Shown in pieces: positions 44,599 to 56,390 of a DNA stretch of 64,000 nt (within the stretch, counting starts at the first letter, position 1; each line of letters opens with the position of its first letter). The notes under the pieces are model-generated. The model had not been told where the DNA came from. It ran no database searches and saw nothing but the letters and a program-made list of their open reading frames with translations. The position numbers were made by a program, and so were the translations under genes. Source of the DNA: Lasiodiplodia sp. COLG20 (lineage: Eukaryota > Ascomycota > Dothideomycetes > Botryosphaeriales > Botryosphaeriaceae); NCBI GenBank assembly GCA_009801085.1, contig VNWV01000005.1, positions 868,001-932,000 of the forward strand, given 5' to 3'.

Positions 44599-45106
44599 TT
44601 AGCCTTCCAATGGGTCAATCAAAATGCACATGACACTTGACATAGTCTTATTCCATGAAACATCCACCTTCGCAAGGTCATCGACCCCTGGGAACTGGAA
44701 GCGCATTCCTACAATGACTCTTCCCAGGGGGTCGGCCTTCGGGTCCTGGCACTCAGTGTCGCTTAACTCGATCATCAGCATACAGCGCTTGTAATCAATA
44801 TCGTACTTACATGTGTGCAAAGCATGCGTATCCCGGGTCAGGTCCGAAGGAAGATATCTTGTCGTTCCACGAAACCGAGCTGAGGCCAAAGCACTTGCCC
44901 GCTGGAATCTGGAACCAGTGGCATTCGCCCCTTCAGCCTGCTTGCTCGCAGGCATAGAAGCTCGAATATGTAGTCTCGATGCGCTTGACCGATGTTGCAG
45001 GAGGAGCAAGCCCTTCGGCGCTGATTTCCATCGACCTGAGGAGTGCGGCCTCACCCCCCACGAATGCGGCCCAGAGCAAGACTAATGCGTGGATCATGAT
45101 CATCAT
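44599..45106 (-). pseudogene. Small secreted beta/gamma-crystallin-like gene with an in-frame stop
   Basis: Exons 45106-44811 and 44761-44599 form 153 codons including the terminal stop. The intron is 49 nt with donor GTAAGT and a GCTGAT branch word. The product begins with a signal peptide (MMIMIHALVLLWAAFVGGEA). Then comes a Cys-rich region resembling fungal crystallin-fold secreted proteins: YSSFYACEQAG, then CHWFQIPAGKCFGL, and WNDKISSFGPDPGYAC. An in-frame TGA at 44935-44933 interrupts the frame between the first two Cys-bearing strands, at a place where relatives carry a Trp. A TGG-to-TGA change is a single G-to-A transition. No GT donor or plausible intron removes it. The locus is therefore either a recent pseudogene, a read-through gene or a sequence error. 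Confidence 0.6.
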
Positions 45107-45439
45107 CGAAAGTGGCTTATTCAAGTGTGATATTTGGTCCGGGAAGTGCTGCTGATGGAAGACGGAAGATGTGAATGGTGAACGGTTGAAATTTCGTAAT
45201 GGTCCGCAATGGTGTAGTATATACCTGTAAGACTGGTCGAGACAGGTACCTTCTATTCAGGACCATTGATCAGACAGAGCGCACGTGCTTGGTAATTAGA
45301 AAGATAATGCCATCTCGTCTCACCTTAATTCTATATCTACTCAGCACGCAGGACGAATCCAACGTGACTTTCTCCTCAAGCATACAAAACACTTACCCAC
45401 AATACATCTCGACACGCGAAATTCCGCATAATACCACCC
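45107..45439. other. Spacer between crystallin-like gene and 2OG oxygenase
   Basis: About 330 bases; promoter of the former and 3' end of the latter. Nothing else seen. Confidence 0.5.
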
Positions 45440-48400
45440 TCATGTTTTGCGCCGTTTTGCCGAGCCTCTGGCCCGCGAAGTAGCACGCTTGGTCCCACGA
45501 GAAACCCCGGCATTGCCCGTGCCTGCTCGCAGCGACTGCTGACTACTTCCTTCGCTTCGTACCGCGGCAGACTCAACGCCCTGCTCTGATCCAGGTGATG
45601 GTGGCTCGTAAGCCACGTGTGCCCTTAGTTTTTCGGCAGACTTCTCACTATAGAGAATTCGAGGGATGATATTGGTGTTAACGTGGCATGGAGCCGCCTT
45701 GTTGTTCACACCATCTGGAGCTCGCACTTCCTCCATGTTCACAAGCTTGCTGTACTGGTCGCCCAAGATATTCTCCAGGTCCATACTCGAGTCAAGTTGC
45801 TTTAATTTCTCCCCAGCTGTCCGGGATCTCTCAGCCCAGGCATCCCATTCTCTGCGCCAAGAATCCTCAGTTTTCCCAATAAGTAAAGTGTAGGGTATGC
45901 GGGTTCGAATGGTCTTTGAGGTATAGTCGATGGGTGGCGATTGGTAGAGGATACTCTGCTGGAAATGTTTGCGCTGTTTCTCACTGAAGCTGAAGCTGCC
46001 CCACCTCTCGTACGGATCTCCTAGAAAGTGATTGAGGTATAGTTTGCAATTTTTGCATTTACACTTCGCGGGATCTCTTTCCCATGTTTGAGGTCGTACT
46101 GGCTCGGAGCGGACGTAGCGCTTGAGATATGCGTTGAGGACCGTTTGGTAGAGCGTGCAGTATTTGCCCTCGGGCCCACCCAGGGAGACGCCGTTCTTTT
46201 CAGCAACCGGTGGAAGACTTTGAAGGAATGGGAGCAGTGTTGAATGAAACATCTCTGCGTCTGCTTTTTCAGCCTGGGACCTGATTTTTTCAAGGATTTG
46301 GTCCAACCCAGCTTCGGTTTGAAGCTGGAAAATTACATGGAAAAGCTCTGCAAGAGTCTGACCACTTAGTCTCTCCGCTATGCCTGCGTGCGGCTTGGTA
46401 GGTTCAGGGGAATAGATTGTCCACACGCGTGGGGCTGGTGGCTCCTCGGACGGCTTTGGTTCTAGGTTTAACAACGGTATCGTCTGCACCAGAATGTCTT
46501 GAAATGCTTTCAAAGCATCCTCTTTGGATACCGAAAGGCCACCAGAGTTAACCTCAGGAAACACATGGGCTAACAGAGCCATAATTGATGGTGTGCCGGA
46601 CAGATTGCGCATAGCTGCTGCTATCACCCTTTGACGTGTGTTAGCGTGTCAATAGTCGTTTAGCCTCATCATAGTTTCGCGCAACTCACCTATCGAGTGT
46701 TTTATGAGGCTGGCTTGACGTCTTGACCATTTGAGCGAGGACAGGAGCATCATCTACGCTCAACTCCTGGCAATTCTCAACCGAGTCGTTCATGAATGTC
46801 TCGGCCCAGGCATCTAGGTTTAGTTCCTTGACTTCGTCTGCTGCTTCGTTCACATTGCGCACGCGCCGAAGGAAATCCTGGAGGTTACTGTAGCGAGCAT
46901 GCACCCTCTGTTCCAAAGAAAAACATTGACCAAGCCTACTATGCGTCAGCATCACAGCACAATATGGAATATCACCCAGCTTACGCTTTTTCGAGTGGCG
47001 TCAGGCCTGATTGTCTTATCCAGGCCACTATATCGCCAATCGCTTCGTCTTCAAGTTTTTGCCGAACTAGCGAGGAAGCGTCTTCAAAGAGCCCAGAATT
47101 GCGTAATGTGAAACTGCATCTCACTGCTTGGCTGACGCAATAATCCAAGATTTTGCGCCCTTGAGCTCGTTCTTTGTCCAGGATGAAGCGAGCAGCCTTT
47201 TCGAGAACCAGCCTGCAAGTTTCATCTGTGGGATTGGTCTCAACTAGACGGCGAAGATAATTTACCACGTAGCGGACGTCTTGTGGACTGCTGAGGTACT
47301 CCTTGGGACTCCATTTCGAATAACGAGACTCCTCAAGGTAGCGTCCGAGGAGGAATTTTGCGAGGTGCGGCCGCGGCATGACTACGACAACCTGCATAGC
47401 TTATGAGTAATATGAAGTGGGATGAGGCCAGGCATGCTTACCGAGTCCCTGTAAGTGTGAGTGGCTTGGGCACCCTCGTTGCCGGTATATCCCATGAAAT
47501 CCTCGTCGTCGGGGTCCCTCCTGAAAGGCTTGAACTGGATGATTTCGGCATCCTCGGAGATTGGTATCTCTTCCCCCACCCATGTACCATCTTGGTCAAG
47601 AACGTGATTGAGCTTGGTAGTAACTTCTTCATCTTGGTCAATGACATGAAAGTCCCCACCACTTAACGCTCCGGACATGTCCGTGTTGTGGTGAACCCTT
47701 CCCGGCCATGGATCTTCTGCCATGCATGCACCCCAGACCTCGCGGTGAAGGTTGGCGAGTAAACAGCAGAAATTACCATCTTGGCAGCTTTCTCTCAGAG
47801 CTCGAACCTTGGCCGCGTCTTGACCTTTGAGGGAATCGAAACTAAGATTTGCATCTGTGTACTGGTGCTCCAAGATGTAGCAATACGCGCGCTCTTCGGT
47901 AGGGTCGACGAGACATGCATCCCACCACTCGCGTAATGCTGAGCGGAGCAAGTGCCTTTTGATTCCTGGGATCAGATTGGATTTATCGGGCGACGGAGAT
48001 TTGTTGACCAAATTGTACGTCAGTACCCAGCGGTAGCCGGATTCAATTTCGGCAACCTGATGGGTAACATCGGCAAACCTAAACTAGTAAGTTTTTGTAC
48101 TACACACACTATTTGGCACTTACCAGCAGACGTATGATTGCCTCAGCTTCTCTGAGCGAAATGTTTTCTTTTGTCCTGCATGCTTCACCTTGACTGAGCC
48201 GCCGGTGTGGGCAGAAGGGAGGCATATGACCAGGGTTCCAAACATGCCAGGAGCCTTCTCGGTATCCTTATGGGCCTTGAACATCGCTCCTTTTTCGTAG
48301 AGCAGCATTTTGTAAAGCTGAGCCTCGACATTCGCACTGTCGACAAGTCCAAGCTCTTCAGAAACCCTCCCAATCAGCCCATCCAAGACACCAGCCCAAG

Positions 48401-48788
48401 CCGGGTTCTGGATTTGGAATTGGTTGGGATTGAGCTCCAAAGTATTTCTGACTGAAGTGTCAATGATGGTTTCGCTACCTTTGCCAAAAGGAGCCTGATG
48501 GCAAGCTTGAACAAGGCTACGAGCATCCTGCTCACTTAATGGTAGCTTAAGATGCCCAACCCCATCAACGTGGATTTGGGGATCTACCGCGGTATCCAAT
48601 GATCCCGAAGTAGCGAAGCTACCACTGCTTTGAATCGCATCCAAAGCTTCACAGAGATTTTTCGCATGCCTGGTTCTGAGATCGGTGTTGCTTCCAGATA
48701 CAAGGGACACACCGCCAGATTCAATCTCGGAGTCAAGCTCGCTCTCTTCAGAGTCAAGCTCTCTTTCCTCAGAGTCGGTGAATGACAT
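45440..48788 (-). CDS. Large 2-oxoglutarate/Fe(II)-dependent oxygenase (P4H-like domain)
   Basis: Exons 48788-48124, 48078-47442, 47391-46985, 46938-46690 and 46628-45440 encode 1048 residues. The oxygenase domain lies in the first 250 residues. LYKMLLYEKGAMFKAHKDTE gives the HxD metal pair. GMFGTLVICLPSAHTGGSV and, across the first intron, VCWFADVTHQVAEI give the distal His. GYRWVLTYNLV gives the 2OG-binding Arg. This is the prolyl-4-hydroxylase-like double-stranded beta-helix. The remaining 800 residues are mostly helical and of no family I recognise, ending in a bipartite nuclear signal (TKRATSRARGSAKRRK). Long proteins with this N-terminal domain occur across filamentous fungi and mushrooms without known substrates. 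The N-terminus is acidic with ESELDSE repeats. One acceptor (46939 or 46936) is ambiguous by three bases. Confidence 0.85.
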
Positions 48789-49375
48789 GATCGGTGGTGT
48801 GTCGAAGTCGGCGCTGTTTGTTGAAACAAAAGCGGTGCTTGAATTATACTCTAACACTGTTTTCGACGCGTGATTATTGGGACCTCGGATGTCGCGTTGC
48901 TGTCAACGCCAAGATAGCGCGTCAGTGCAGATCAGCAAGGGATGTCAACAATTACGTCATAATAACGCGAAGATACCAGAAAATTCTTTGGTGTTCAATT
49001 AATTGGATAGGATTTGCGAAAAGTTGCTCCGTCTGGATCTGAACGAACCATCACGGAGGAGCGTACAGCGTGTAAACCGACGGTGACCACCAACCATCGG
49101 ATTATCACGCACCGGTTAAAACCTGAAGTTGGACATCTTGATATGAGGGACTGTGGAGTGACCTCTTGTTGTTGACTGCTACTGTGAAGGTTGGGTTCTA
49201 TAATAAGCGCGGGCCATTCATAGCCAACGTCTGCCCGGTATCAATGTCGCTGTGAAGCTGCAACGCTCCGTGTCGCCTTTCCAGGGCCCGCCTTTGAGGC
49301 ACTGAGATTTGTACCTTTAGTAGACCTTTTTTGTGCTGAGCTAAGACCATTTCTCAGATCTATGCCCAAGTGATC
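48789..49375. other. Spacer between 2OG oxygenase and PRP4
   Basis: About 590 bases holding the oxygenase promoter and PRP4 3' end. No gene or repeat recognised. Confidence 0.5.
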
Positions 49376-51154
49376 TCAGATTCCTTCTCCATCATCCCTA
49401 GCCCACAGTTTCACTGTCCTATCGTGGCCGGAGCTGCAAATCCACCTCGCATCGTGACTGACATCAGCGCTGAGCACATTGCCCGAATGTCCGCTCAGCG
49501 TCTTGCACAACGCCCAGTCGTCTGCGCTGAAGATCCTAACATTCTTGTCAAATCCGCAAGAAACGAAGAAAGTGCCGGCCTTCTTCGGCTGCAGGTTACC
49601 ACTTTCGTCCTTGACTGGCGTGTATCCGTTCGCGGGCCCGTCAATTCCCTTGAACCAACGCAGATCTGTCACTCCTCCTCTGTGAGCACCGATATTGCCC
49701 ATCTCACGGACAGCGCGAACATCCCAACACTTCGCAAATCCATCACCAGATCCGGAAAGCACGCGGTAGCCGTCCGCACTCCAATCCAGACCATAGATCG
49801 GGCTGATGTGACTGTCCAGAAGCATAACCATGCGACCTGTTCGAAGATCCCAAACTCTGCCAATGCTGTCGAGCCCAGCGCTTGCAATCAACGACCCATC
49901 AGCGTTGAAGCTGACAGTGTACACTTCACGTGAATGTCCTTCCTGGAGAAGTAACTCGGTTGTGGTGTTCACGTCCCACAGACGCCACGTTGTGTCGAAG
50001 GAGGCTGATGCCAGGTACTTGCCCGAGGGGTGGAATTCCACACGGCAAACACGTCCAGTATGACCGGACAGAGAGGAAATCGGCGTGTCTTCTTCGAGCG
50101 ACCAGAGGTGAATCTGGCCTTCGCCGCCGCCAGAAGCCAGATTCAGGGTTGAGCGGGAGACGTTGCTGTCCGGCAGCGTAGCACCGGGATACCATGCCAG
50201 ACCACCTATCCTGTCAGTATGCCCTCGAAGCACTCCCTTCTCTTCCAGATTGGGTACGTCGAGTAGCTTTATGCTGCCGCCCCAGTTACCCGCCACGATC
50301 ATCTCTCCACTAGGGGAGAAACGCGCCATGCTGACAGGCCTGTCTCCAGCAATCTGCGATCCAAACAAGTCGAAACCTTCCAGGCGCTCCTTGACAGCCT
50401 TGCGGTGCTTGACGTGGGTCCGTAGGGGTATCGTAGATTCCATCTTCTGGTACGCAATGCGGCTTTGTGCCCTTGGCAGGGAATACCGTGCGATGTCCTT
50501 CCGTGCCTGTAGAAGCTCCTCCAGACCTTCGGTGTAGAATTCCTCGTTTCCCTCATCCTCAGCCTCGGCCTCGGCTGACTGGTCTCTCATCTGCAAATCG
50601 CCCTCCGCATCGTGCTGGCCTGATTCTAGCTGCTGGGTGAGCAGCTCTCGCAGACGATCTCTCCTGTCTCCGGGGCCCTCTCCGAAAAGCGTAATGGGCT
50701 CTCCGAGCTCTCGTAACCGGAGGCGAACCTTGTTATCGTCGGTGGGAACGGCAATGGTTGCAGCAAGACGCTTGCGCTCGAATTGAGCAAGGATGGCCGA
50801 TGCCTTCTCAGAGGGAATTCCAGCCGCACCAGAAGGAAGGGAATAGTCGCGATCGATAGCTGTAGAAATACATGAGCATGCATCATCACCTTTAAGGGGA
50901 GAAGAAGCGTGGGGAGACCTACGGACATTGGCAAGGTCGATGCCGCCCATATTAACGTCCTGTCCAGAGGCATGAAAATCAGCGCCTTGCTCATGACTTT
51001 CGCCGCGAGGGTACGATCGCGACGCTGCACTCGAATCGCGCCCTCTATTTTGCAAATTCGTAAACACCGATGGATCGCAAGAAGAGGTAAATCGGAGCTC
51101 TCTTACCTCTTGCGGCTCCTCCTCCACGTATGCTTGCCTCGACGGGTGCATCAT
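49376..51154 (-). CDS. PRP4: U4/U6 snRNP WD40 protein PRP4
   Basis: Prp4 (PRPF4) is part of the U4/U6 di-snRNP. The splicing-factor motif region is clear ([39 protein letters not shown]). Then come seven WD repeats, including [50 protein letters not shown] and [17 protein letters not shown], ending [13 protein letters not shown]. The frame is open throughout (592 residues). Two segments look like introns whose length is a multiple of three and which contain no stop: 51106-50960 (donor GTAAGA, branch CTGAT, acceptor ACAG) and 50922-50860 (donor GTAGGT, acceptor CTACAG). Removing both leaves exons 51154-51107, 50959-50923 and 50859-49376 and 522 residues, the length of human PRPF4. The spliced form is favoured. 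Confidence 0.92.
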   Translation of the reverse strand: MMHPSRQAYVEEEPQEVRELRFTSSCDPSVFTNLQNRGRDSSAASRSYPRGESHEQGADFHASGQDVNMGGIDLANVRRSPHASSPLKGDDACSCISTAIDRDYSLPSGAAGIPSEKASAILAQFERKRLAATIAVPTDDNKVRLRLRELGEPITLFGEGPGDRRDRLRELLTQQLESGQHDAEGDLQMRDQSAEAEAEDEGNEEFYTEGLEELLQARKDIARYSLPRAQSRIAYQKMESTIPLRTHVKHRKAVKERLEGFDLFGSQIAGDRPVSMARFSPSGEMIVAGNWGGSIKLLDVPNLEEKGVLRGHTDRIGGLAWYPGATLPDSNVSRSTLNLASGGGEGQIHLWSLEEDTPISSLSGHTGRVCRVEFHPSGKYLASASFDTTWRLWDVNTTTELLLQEGHSREVYTVSFNADGSLIASAGLDSIGRVWDLRTGRMVMLLDSHISPIYGLDWSADGYRVLSGSGDGFAKCWDVRAVREMGNIGAHRGGVTDLRWFKGIDGPANGYTPVKDESGNLQPKKAGTFFVSCGFDKNVRIFSADDWALCKTLSGHSGNVLSADVSHDARWICSSGHDRTVKLWARDDGEGI

Positions 51155-51565
51155 CTTTGCTACTGGTCGCTGAGGTACAGCCTCAGACAGGTTGGTCCGG
51201 AAGCGCGCTCAAAGAGAGTCGGTGCGGCGTTGTGGCGGCGAGGATTGGGCGGGCAGAAGCGTAGTTGTGAGGCGGCGGGCTGGTAGCAAAAGTCCATGCC
51301 GCGCGCGATGCAGGCAGCGTCGGTTGCGCGACTGGTCCATCGCGCTCTCCCTAGCGCGCGCACGATCCCGCTTCCGCCGCCCGCTCCGCCGCCGCCAAGA
51401 CGCCGGCGGGGTGCATTGACGAAATCAATGCTTACGGGTCACTGTGAAACCTTTACTCCCGCTTCCACACTGCACGCACAATTCTATACCCGCTTCAACT
51501 CTCCTAACTTCGCTTCCACTCTTTGCTCTGTGATGCTCACAGCTTAAGCCTGTCCAAAGCCGCCC
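51155..51565. other. Divergent promoter region of PRP4 and the PTC7-like gene
   Basis: About 410 bases between divergent starts, GC-rich in the left half and CT-rich before the plus-strand start. No specific sites recognised. Confidence 0.5.
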
Positions 51566-52886
51566 ATGCGTGCGGCCATTCGCTTTCTTATCTCCTTTCT
51601 TGTCCTCTTAATCGCGATTGCGATGAGCTTCGCCGGTCCTCGCCTTGTCTTGCAAACCAAGCTCTCCCAAGCTGCTGAAGCCGGCTTTACAGCCTGTACG
51701 CAATTGCCCTTATGCGACGCTAGTCTTGCCAGGGCTCCCCGCCTCTCCTCCTGGCTTGCTTCGACTGCGCTTGCGTCCCGGTCCTACAGTACAACTGCCC
51801 GCAGCGGCTCTCAGATGCCCAGATTCACCTACCGGATATCCGCCTCGTACTCTGCAAAGGGACACCAGTTCAATCCCGAGTACAACCTCTTCAACCACAA
51901 TCCTTTCGTCAGGTTGACGAAGAAGGGCGGACACAAGCGACCGGCAAGCGGACAAGACTCGTTCTTTGTGAACCAGATCGGAGATACTGGTGCGGTCGCT
52001 TTCGGAGTCGCGGATGGGGTTGGCGGATGGGTCGAGTCTGGCGTGGATCCCGCGGACTTTGCTCATGGCCTTTGCGACTACATGGCTGTAGCTGCCAACG
52101 GCTATCCAGAGGGGTTTGCACAGGGTCCCCTGCATCCCAAGGATCTCCTCCAAATCGGCTATGATAATGTGACCAATGATGAGGCGATTTTTGGTGGAGG
52201 AAGTACCGCGTGCGTTGCAGCAGCAGAGCCTGATGGTTCTGTTGAGGTTGCCAAGTGAGTATTCCCAGAACCACGTATGTAGGACAAGCTAATTCTTTGA
52301 CAGCTTGGGCGACTCAGGCTTCATCCATCTCGGCCTCAATGCCGTCCGCTACTTCTCCCCGCCGCAGACGCATGCCTTCAACACCCCGTACCAAATGTCC
52401 AAAATTCCCCCCCTGATACTCGCCCAAATGAAGCTCTTCGGAGGTTCTCTTAAGCACTCCGAGACACCCAAGGACTCGGCAGTCACCAACCACAAAGTGA
52501 AACACGGAGACGTTCTTGTGTTCGCAACGGATGGCGTCTGGGACAATCTGAGCCCGCAAGATGTGCTCACCATTGTGGGGAAAAACATGACTGCTCTTGG
52601 CGGATGGATCGATGCCAGAGAGGAATTCGTTGTGAGCCCTCATCTACGCAACCTCACGGAAAGAGGCGGCCTGAGCAAGTCTGAGAACAACACGCTGCAA
52701 GCACTCATTGCGCTTGCGGTGGCTGGAGAAGCGAAAGCGGCAAGTCTCAACACCAGGAGGGATGGTCCTTTCGCAAAAGAGGTGCAGAAGTACTACCCAG
52801 GCGAAAATTGGCATGGGGGAAAGCCAGACGACATCTGTGTTGTTGTTGCCATTGTAGTCGAAGATGGTAGAGAAAGCAAGCTCTAG
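51566..52886 (+). CDS. PTC7: PTC7-like PP2C phosphatase with membrane helix and import-like segment
   Basis: Exons 51566-52254 and 52304-52886 encode 423 residues. PP2C motifs are complete: GQDSFFVNQ, VAFGVADGVGGWVE, GGGSTACVAAAEP, VANLGDSGFIHLG (split by the intron), VFATDGVWDNLSPQD and KPDDICVVVAIV. These are the metal-binding Asp residues of the Ptc7 branch, which in yeast dephosphorylates mitochondrial coenzyme Q proteins. The N-terminus is unusual. Residues about 7-26 form a hydrophobic helix (FLISFLVLLIAIAMSFAG). A second segment (about residues 50-80) is rich in Ser/Ala/Arg (RAPRLSSWLASTALASRSYS) and looks like an import signal. In-frame internal ATGs at 51623 and near residue 84 could yield shorter forms. 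A diverged relative lies at 19.7 kb. Confidence 0.9.
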
Positions 52887-53470
52887 GGATGCTGCTCCCT
52901 CGGGTAGGGAAAGCATGGTAAGGCGCTGGCGGGATAGTAGATTTGGCTGTCTTGAATATAGGGGCGTTAAGGCAGCATGACTTGGGATCTTACTACTGTA
53001 AAACTGTAGCAACAATGCATACACATGTACCATCACTAGCGGCTACCAGTAGGGCTGCAGGCGGTCGGGTGCCTAAGGCGCTTGGGGTGATCATAGCGGC
53101 GCAGGCCAGGGACGGAGAATTGAAATTACGCGCATCGGGCGCGGCGGTGAAACAACATCGACAAACGGCCAGAATCATCAAGCCTACGCCCGTCTCGTCC
53201 GATATCGTGTCGCACGCGTCATTGCGCAGTGGTAGGCGGGTCAAAATTTCACGTGCACAGGCACAGGCGGTTGCCGTGGCAGCGGCGACGCAAACAGTCC
53301 ACTCGCACCCGCGGCCTCGACGCCCGCAACTCCATCAACCTCCCGACGCAACTATCTCGCCAACCTCGTCAGCATTCCCTATGGAACGGTAGCACATCCT
53401 CGGCATTCGCTACATCGAACAATTGCCCCGGGATCTTCTCAGCATCGCATTCCCTCTGCCGTCGGACGCC
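52887..53470. other. Spacer between PTC7-like gene and MPS1
   Basis: About 580 bases with the MPS1 promoter and leader. A longer plus-strand frame (52943-53392) is not supported by any motif. Confidence 0.5.
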
Positions 53471-55434
53471 ATGGCCGCAGCTTCGCCTACTCCTCTATCG
53501 TCCTACAGCAACGGCGGCCGCATGTCCCGCCAGCCCTCGATGCACAGCTCCCTGCAACACAGGCGCGAGTCGCCCATCTCTATCCTAGGCCACTCTCACG
53601 GATTTAGCGCCAACGCCCCCATGATGCAGCGCATCGACATTGGCGACAGCTCCGAAGATGAGATCGAGCAGCCCATGAAGCTGAACCCCTACACGCGTGC
53701 GCTCCTCGGCCAGGACGCACCCAGCTCTCCAATCAGGCAACAAGGCGCTCCTAAGCTACGCATCGCGAGGAATTCTCTCGGGCACACCGAGGATACTCCA
53801 ATGCAAGACACCATCACCCCTGCGCCGTCGCTGCGCATCAAGAGGGTGCCTCTAAGGGGCGCGCCCATGCGCAGGCTTCGGCGTACGCCTCAGAGCGAGG
53901 ATGAGCAGCAACAACCGCAGTCCTCCCTGGATGCATCTCATGTGCCCAGTCCTCAGGCGAGCGGAAGCCCGCAGGCACCCAGTTCTGGCAGCCCAAGAGT
54001 TGTCCGCATAACCAGCCCGTCCAACGACCAAGAAAATCTCGCTGCTTCTTCCATGAAAGCCGAGTCGGCCATGAGGGTTAACAACAGTGTAAAGGTTGAC
54101 TCGGTAATGAAAGACTCTTTCATGAGGGACTCGGTGATGAAGGCGGAGCCTGCGGTCAGACCATCCTCAAAAGGCGAACACAAGCCGGTTCCATTGGCTT
54201 CAGTGAGCGTAAATACTCCGCTTCGTCCTGCTCCACCACCTCCTCCAAGGATGTCGGTGTTGGAAACCGCTACATCTGCAGCCGGTGCATCCACTGTGAA
54301 GCAGAAGAAGCGGAGGAGGGCGTTCATGGTCAACGGCAAGCCTTACCAAGAGATAGGCAGAATTGGAAAGGGCGGCAGCTCTGATGTCTATCGAGTGATG
54401 GCCGAAAACGGCAAGCTCTTTGCCTTGAAAAGGGTGAAGCTCGAGGATGCGGACGAGAACGCAGTGCGGGGATACAAGGGTGAAATTGAGCTCTTGCGAA
54501 AACTTGAAGGCGTGGAGAGGGTTGTTCGATTATTTGACTGGGAGGTGGACGAGGAAAGACAGATCCTCAGTGTGGTGAGTAGTCTCTTGAAATCCCGGAT
54601 TGCACCGACTGACATGGATCTCAGCTCATGGACATTGGCGAATCTGACCTTGCCCGCATTTTGCGCATGAAAATCGATCCTGAAGACGCTAGCCTGGATC
54701 TTTCTTTCACGCGCTACTATTGGAAGGAGATGCTTGAGTGTGTTGCATCCGTCCACGAGTACGACATCGTCCATTCGGATTTGAAGCCCGCAAATTTCCT
54801 TTTGATCCAAGGACGTCTCAAGCTCATCGATTTTGGCATTGCCAACGCCATCGATATTGACAATACCGTAAACGTTCACCGAGATTCCCACGTTGGCACA
54901 CCGAACTACATGTCTCCCGAGTCCCTGCAAGACGCAAATGCGTCGGCCCGCCATGGGCCCAATGGCGACTCATCGCTCGGTCGTTGTATGAAGCTGGGCA
55001 AGCCCAGCGATGTTTGGAGTCTGGGATGCATTTTGTACCAGATGGTGTACGGCAGGCCACCGTTTGCGCACATCTCCAACCAAATTCACCGTGTCATGGC
55101 CATCGTCAACCCCAATGTCAACATCGAGTTTCCCTCTCATGGTCTTGGCAATGTACGCATTCCCACCGGCCTCAAGAAGACGTTAAAGCGCTGCCTCCAG
55201 CGCGATCCAGCACGGCGACCCTCCATTCCCGAGATGCTTAGCGAGAGGGACGAGTTCCTGTGTCCTGACGCGGGCGAAGACCTCAGAATCCCCGAGGCAC
55301 TCCTGGGCCAGATCATTCAGAGGGTTGCCGACCGCTTCAGGGACCAGAGCAAGCCGATGCCAACGGAAGAGGAGATAAGACAATATCCCGGAAGTTTCTA
55401 CGCGAAGATTCGGGATCTGCTTGAGGAAGTGTAA
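53471..55434 (+). CDS. MPS1: Spindle-checkpoint kinase MPS1 (TTK)
   Basis: Exons 53471-54574 and 54625-55434 encode 637 residues. Mps1 phosphorylates Spc105/KNL1 and Mad1 at kinetochores and acts in spindle-pole duplication in yeast. The first 290 residues are Ser/Pro-rich and disordered, with a Met-Lys-Asp repeat region (SVKVDSVMKDSFMRDSVMKA) near residue 210. The kinase domain then shows IGRIGKGGSSDVYRV, FALKRVKLED, YDIVHSDLKPANFLLI, LIDFGIANAID and the MPS1-type activation segment SHVGTPNYMSPE. WSLGCILYQMVYGRPPF follows. A C-terminal extension ends in FYAKIRDLLEEV. The start at 53471 is the first ATG before the Ser-rich head; a non-ATG extension exists upstream. The single intron is 50 nt and in phase 0. 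Confidence 0.94.
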
Positions 55435-56390
55435 CTTTTGCATTCCTCTGACACCCCTAAAGAATGTGACGAGTAACGACGAAGTAATAAACTTCCCCCT
55501 GCGCGGAAGGTCATGGCTATTCTCTTTTCCCTGTCCTTCATCCTCCGTTGTTATATATCGTGGGATTTCCTTTCCATACGCATTTTGCGCGGATGTCTTT
55601 TGGTTGGATAGCAGGGCGCCCGGTGCTGTCATTTCTCTGCTTTCCTGGATACCTTGCTCACCCCTAGTCAGACCTACCTTTTCCCTTTGTTCTTGCATGT
55701 ATTAGGTCAAGAAGGAGAGAAGGGAGACGGTGGATGTCTGCAGACCAAAAGCTGCAAAAGCATGATTACTTTCTTTCTTGATGCCGTTACGGCGCTCTGT
55801 ACATATATATACCCACCACTGCGCCGGCAACTTGGCATGCTATTCTCGTAACCAGAAGCATCTTCTTAGCGCCTAGTCCTCGCTAACCTCCTTTTCTTCG
55901 CCAATGCTCAAGACGATATACTTCTAATTGCGTTCAAACCAAACCGATCGATGTGCAAACAACAAAGCAAGCATATAATGCTACAGAAAAGGTTAGTAGA
56001 ATAGAAATGGATGTTTGCAGAAGCAGTTGGACCACTGAAACATCGCGTTGTTATCTATATGCCTGCAGAGCCAAGTTTCCGCCTTTTGGGATGTGTTCGC
56101 GTCTCACCAATAGCAACACTCAACTAACTCTATGGGGATGCTCAATGGTTTCGTTACTTCATAGGGTTGGACACCTCATCAGCAGGTTGCCCATCTCCAG
56201 ATAATTTTTTTCCCGGGTGATCTCTGACTCCAACAATCCGCTTGCGCCATCAAACGTGATACACAACGGCATGCTTCTGCATCCTTATCGCAGCAGACCT
56301 CAACAATCCCAGCCACCCGCACCGGCACGCATTCAACGCCACATCGCCAACTCCTCGTGACTGCAACATACGTCCATTCGTTCAAATCGC
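55435..56390. other. Convergent 3' spacer, MPS1 / TMA22
   Basis: About 950 bases between two facing stop codons. AT-richer than the flanks; no gene seen. Confidence 0.5.

Noticed and set aside
53423..53470. Upstream extension of MPS1
   Set aside because: It begins with a non-ATG codon, and the ATG at 53471 is in good context.
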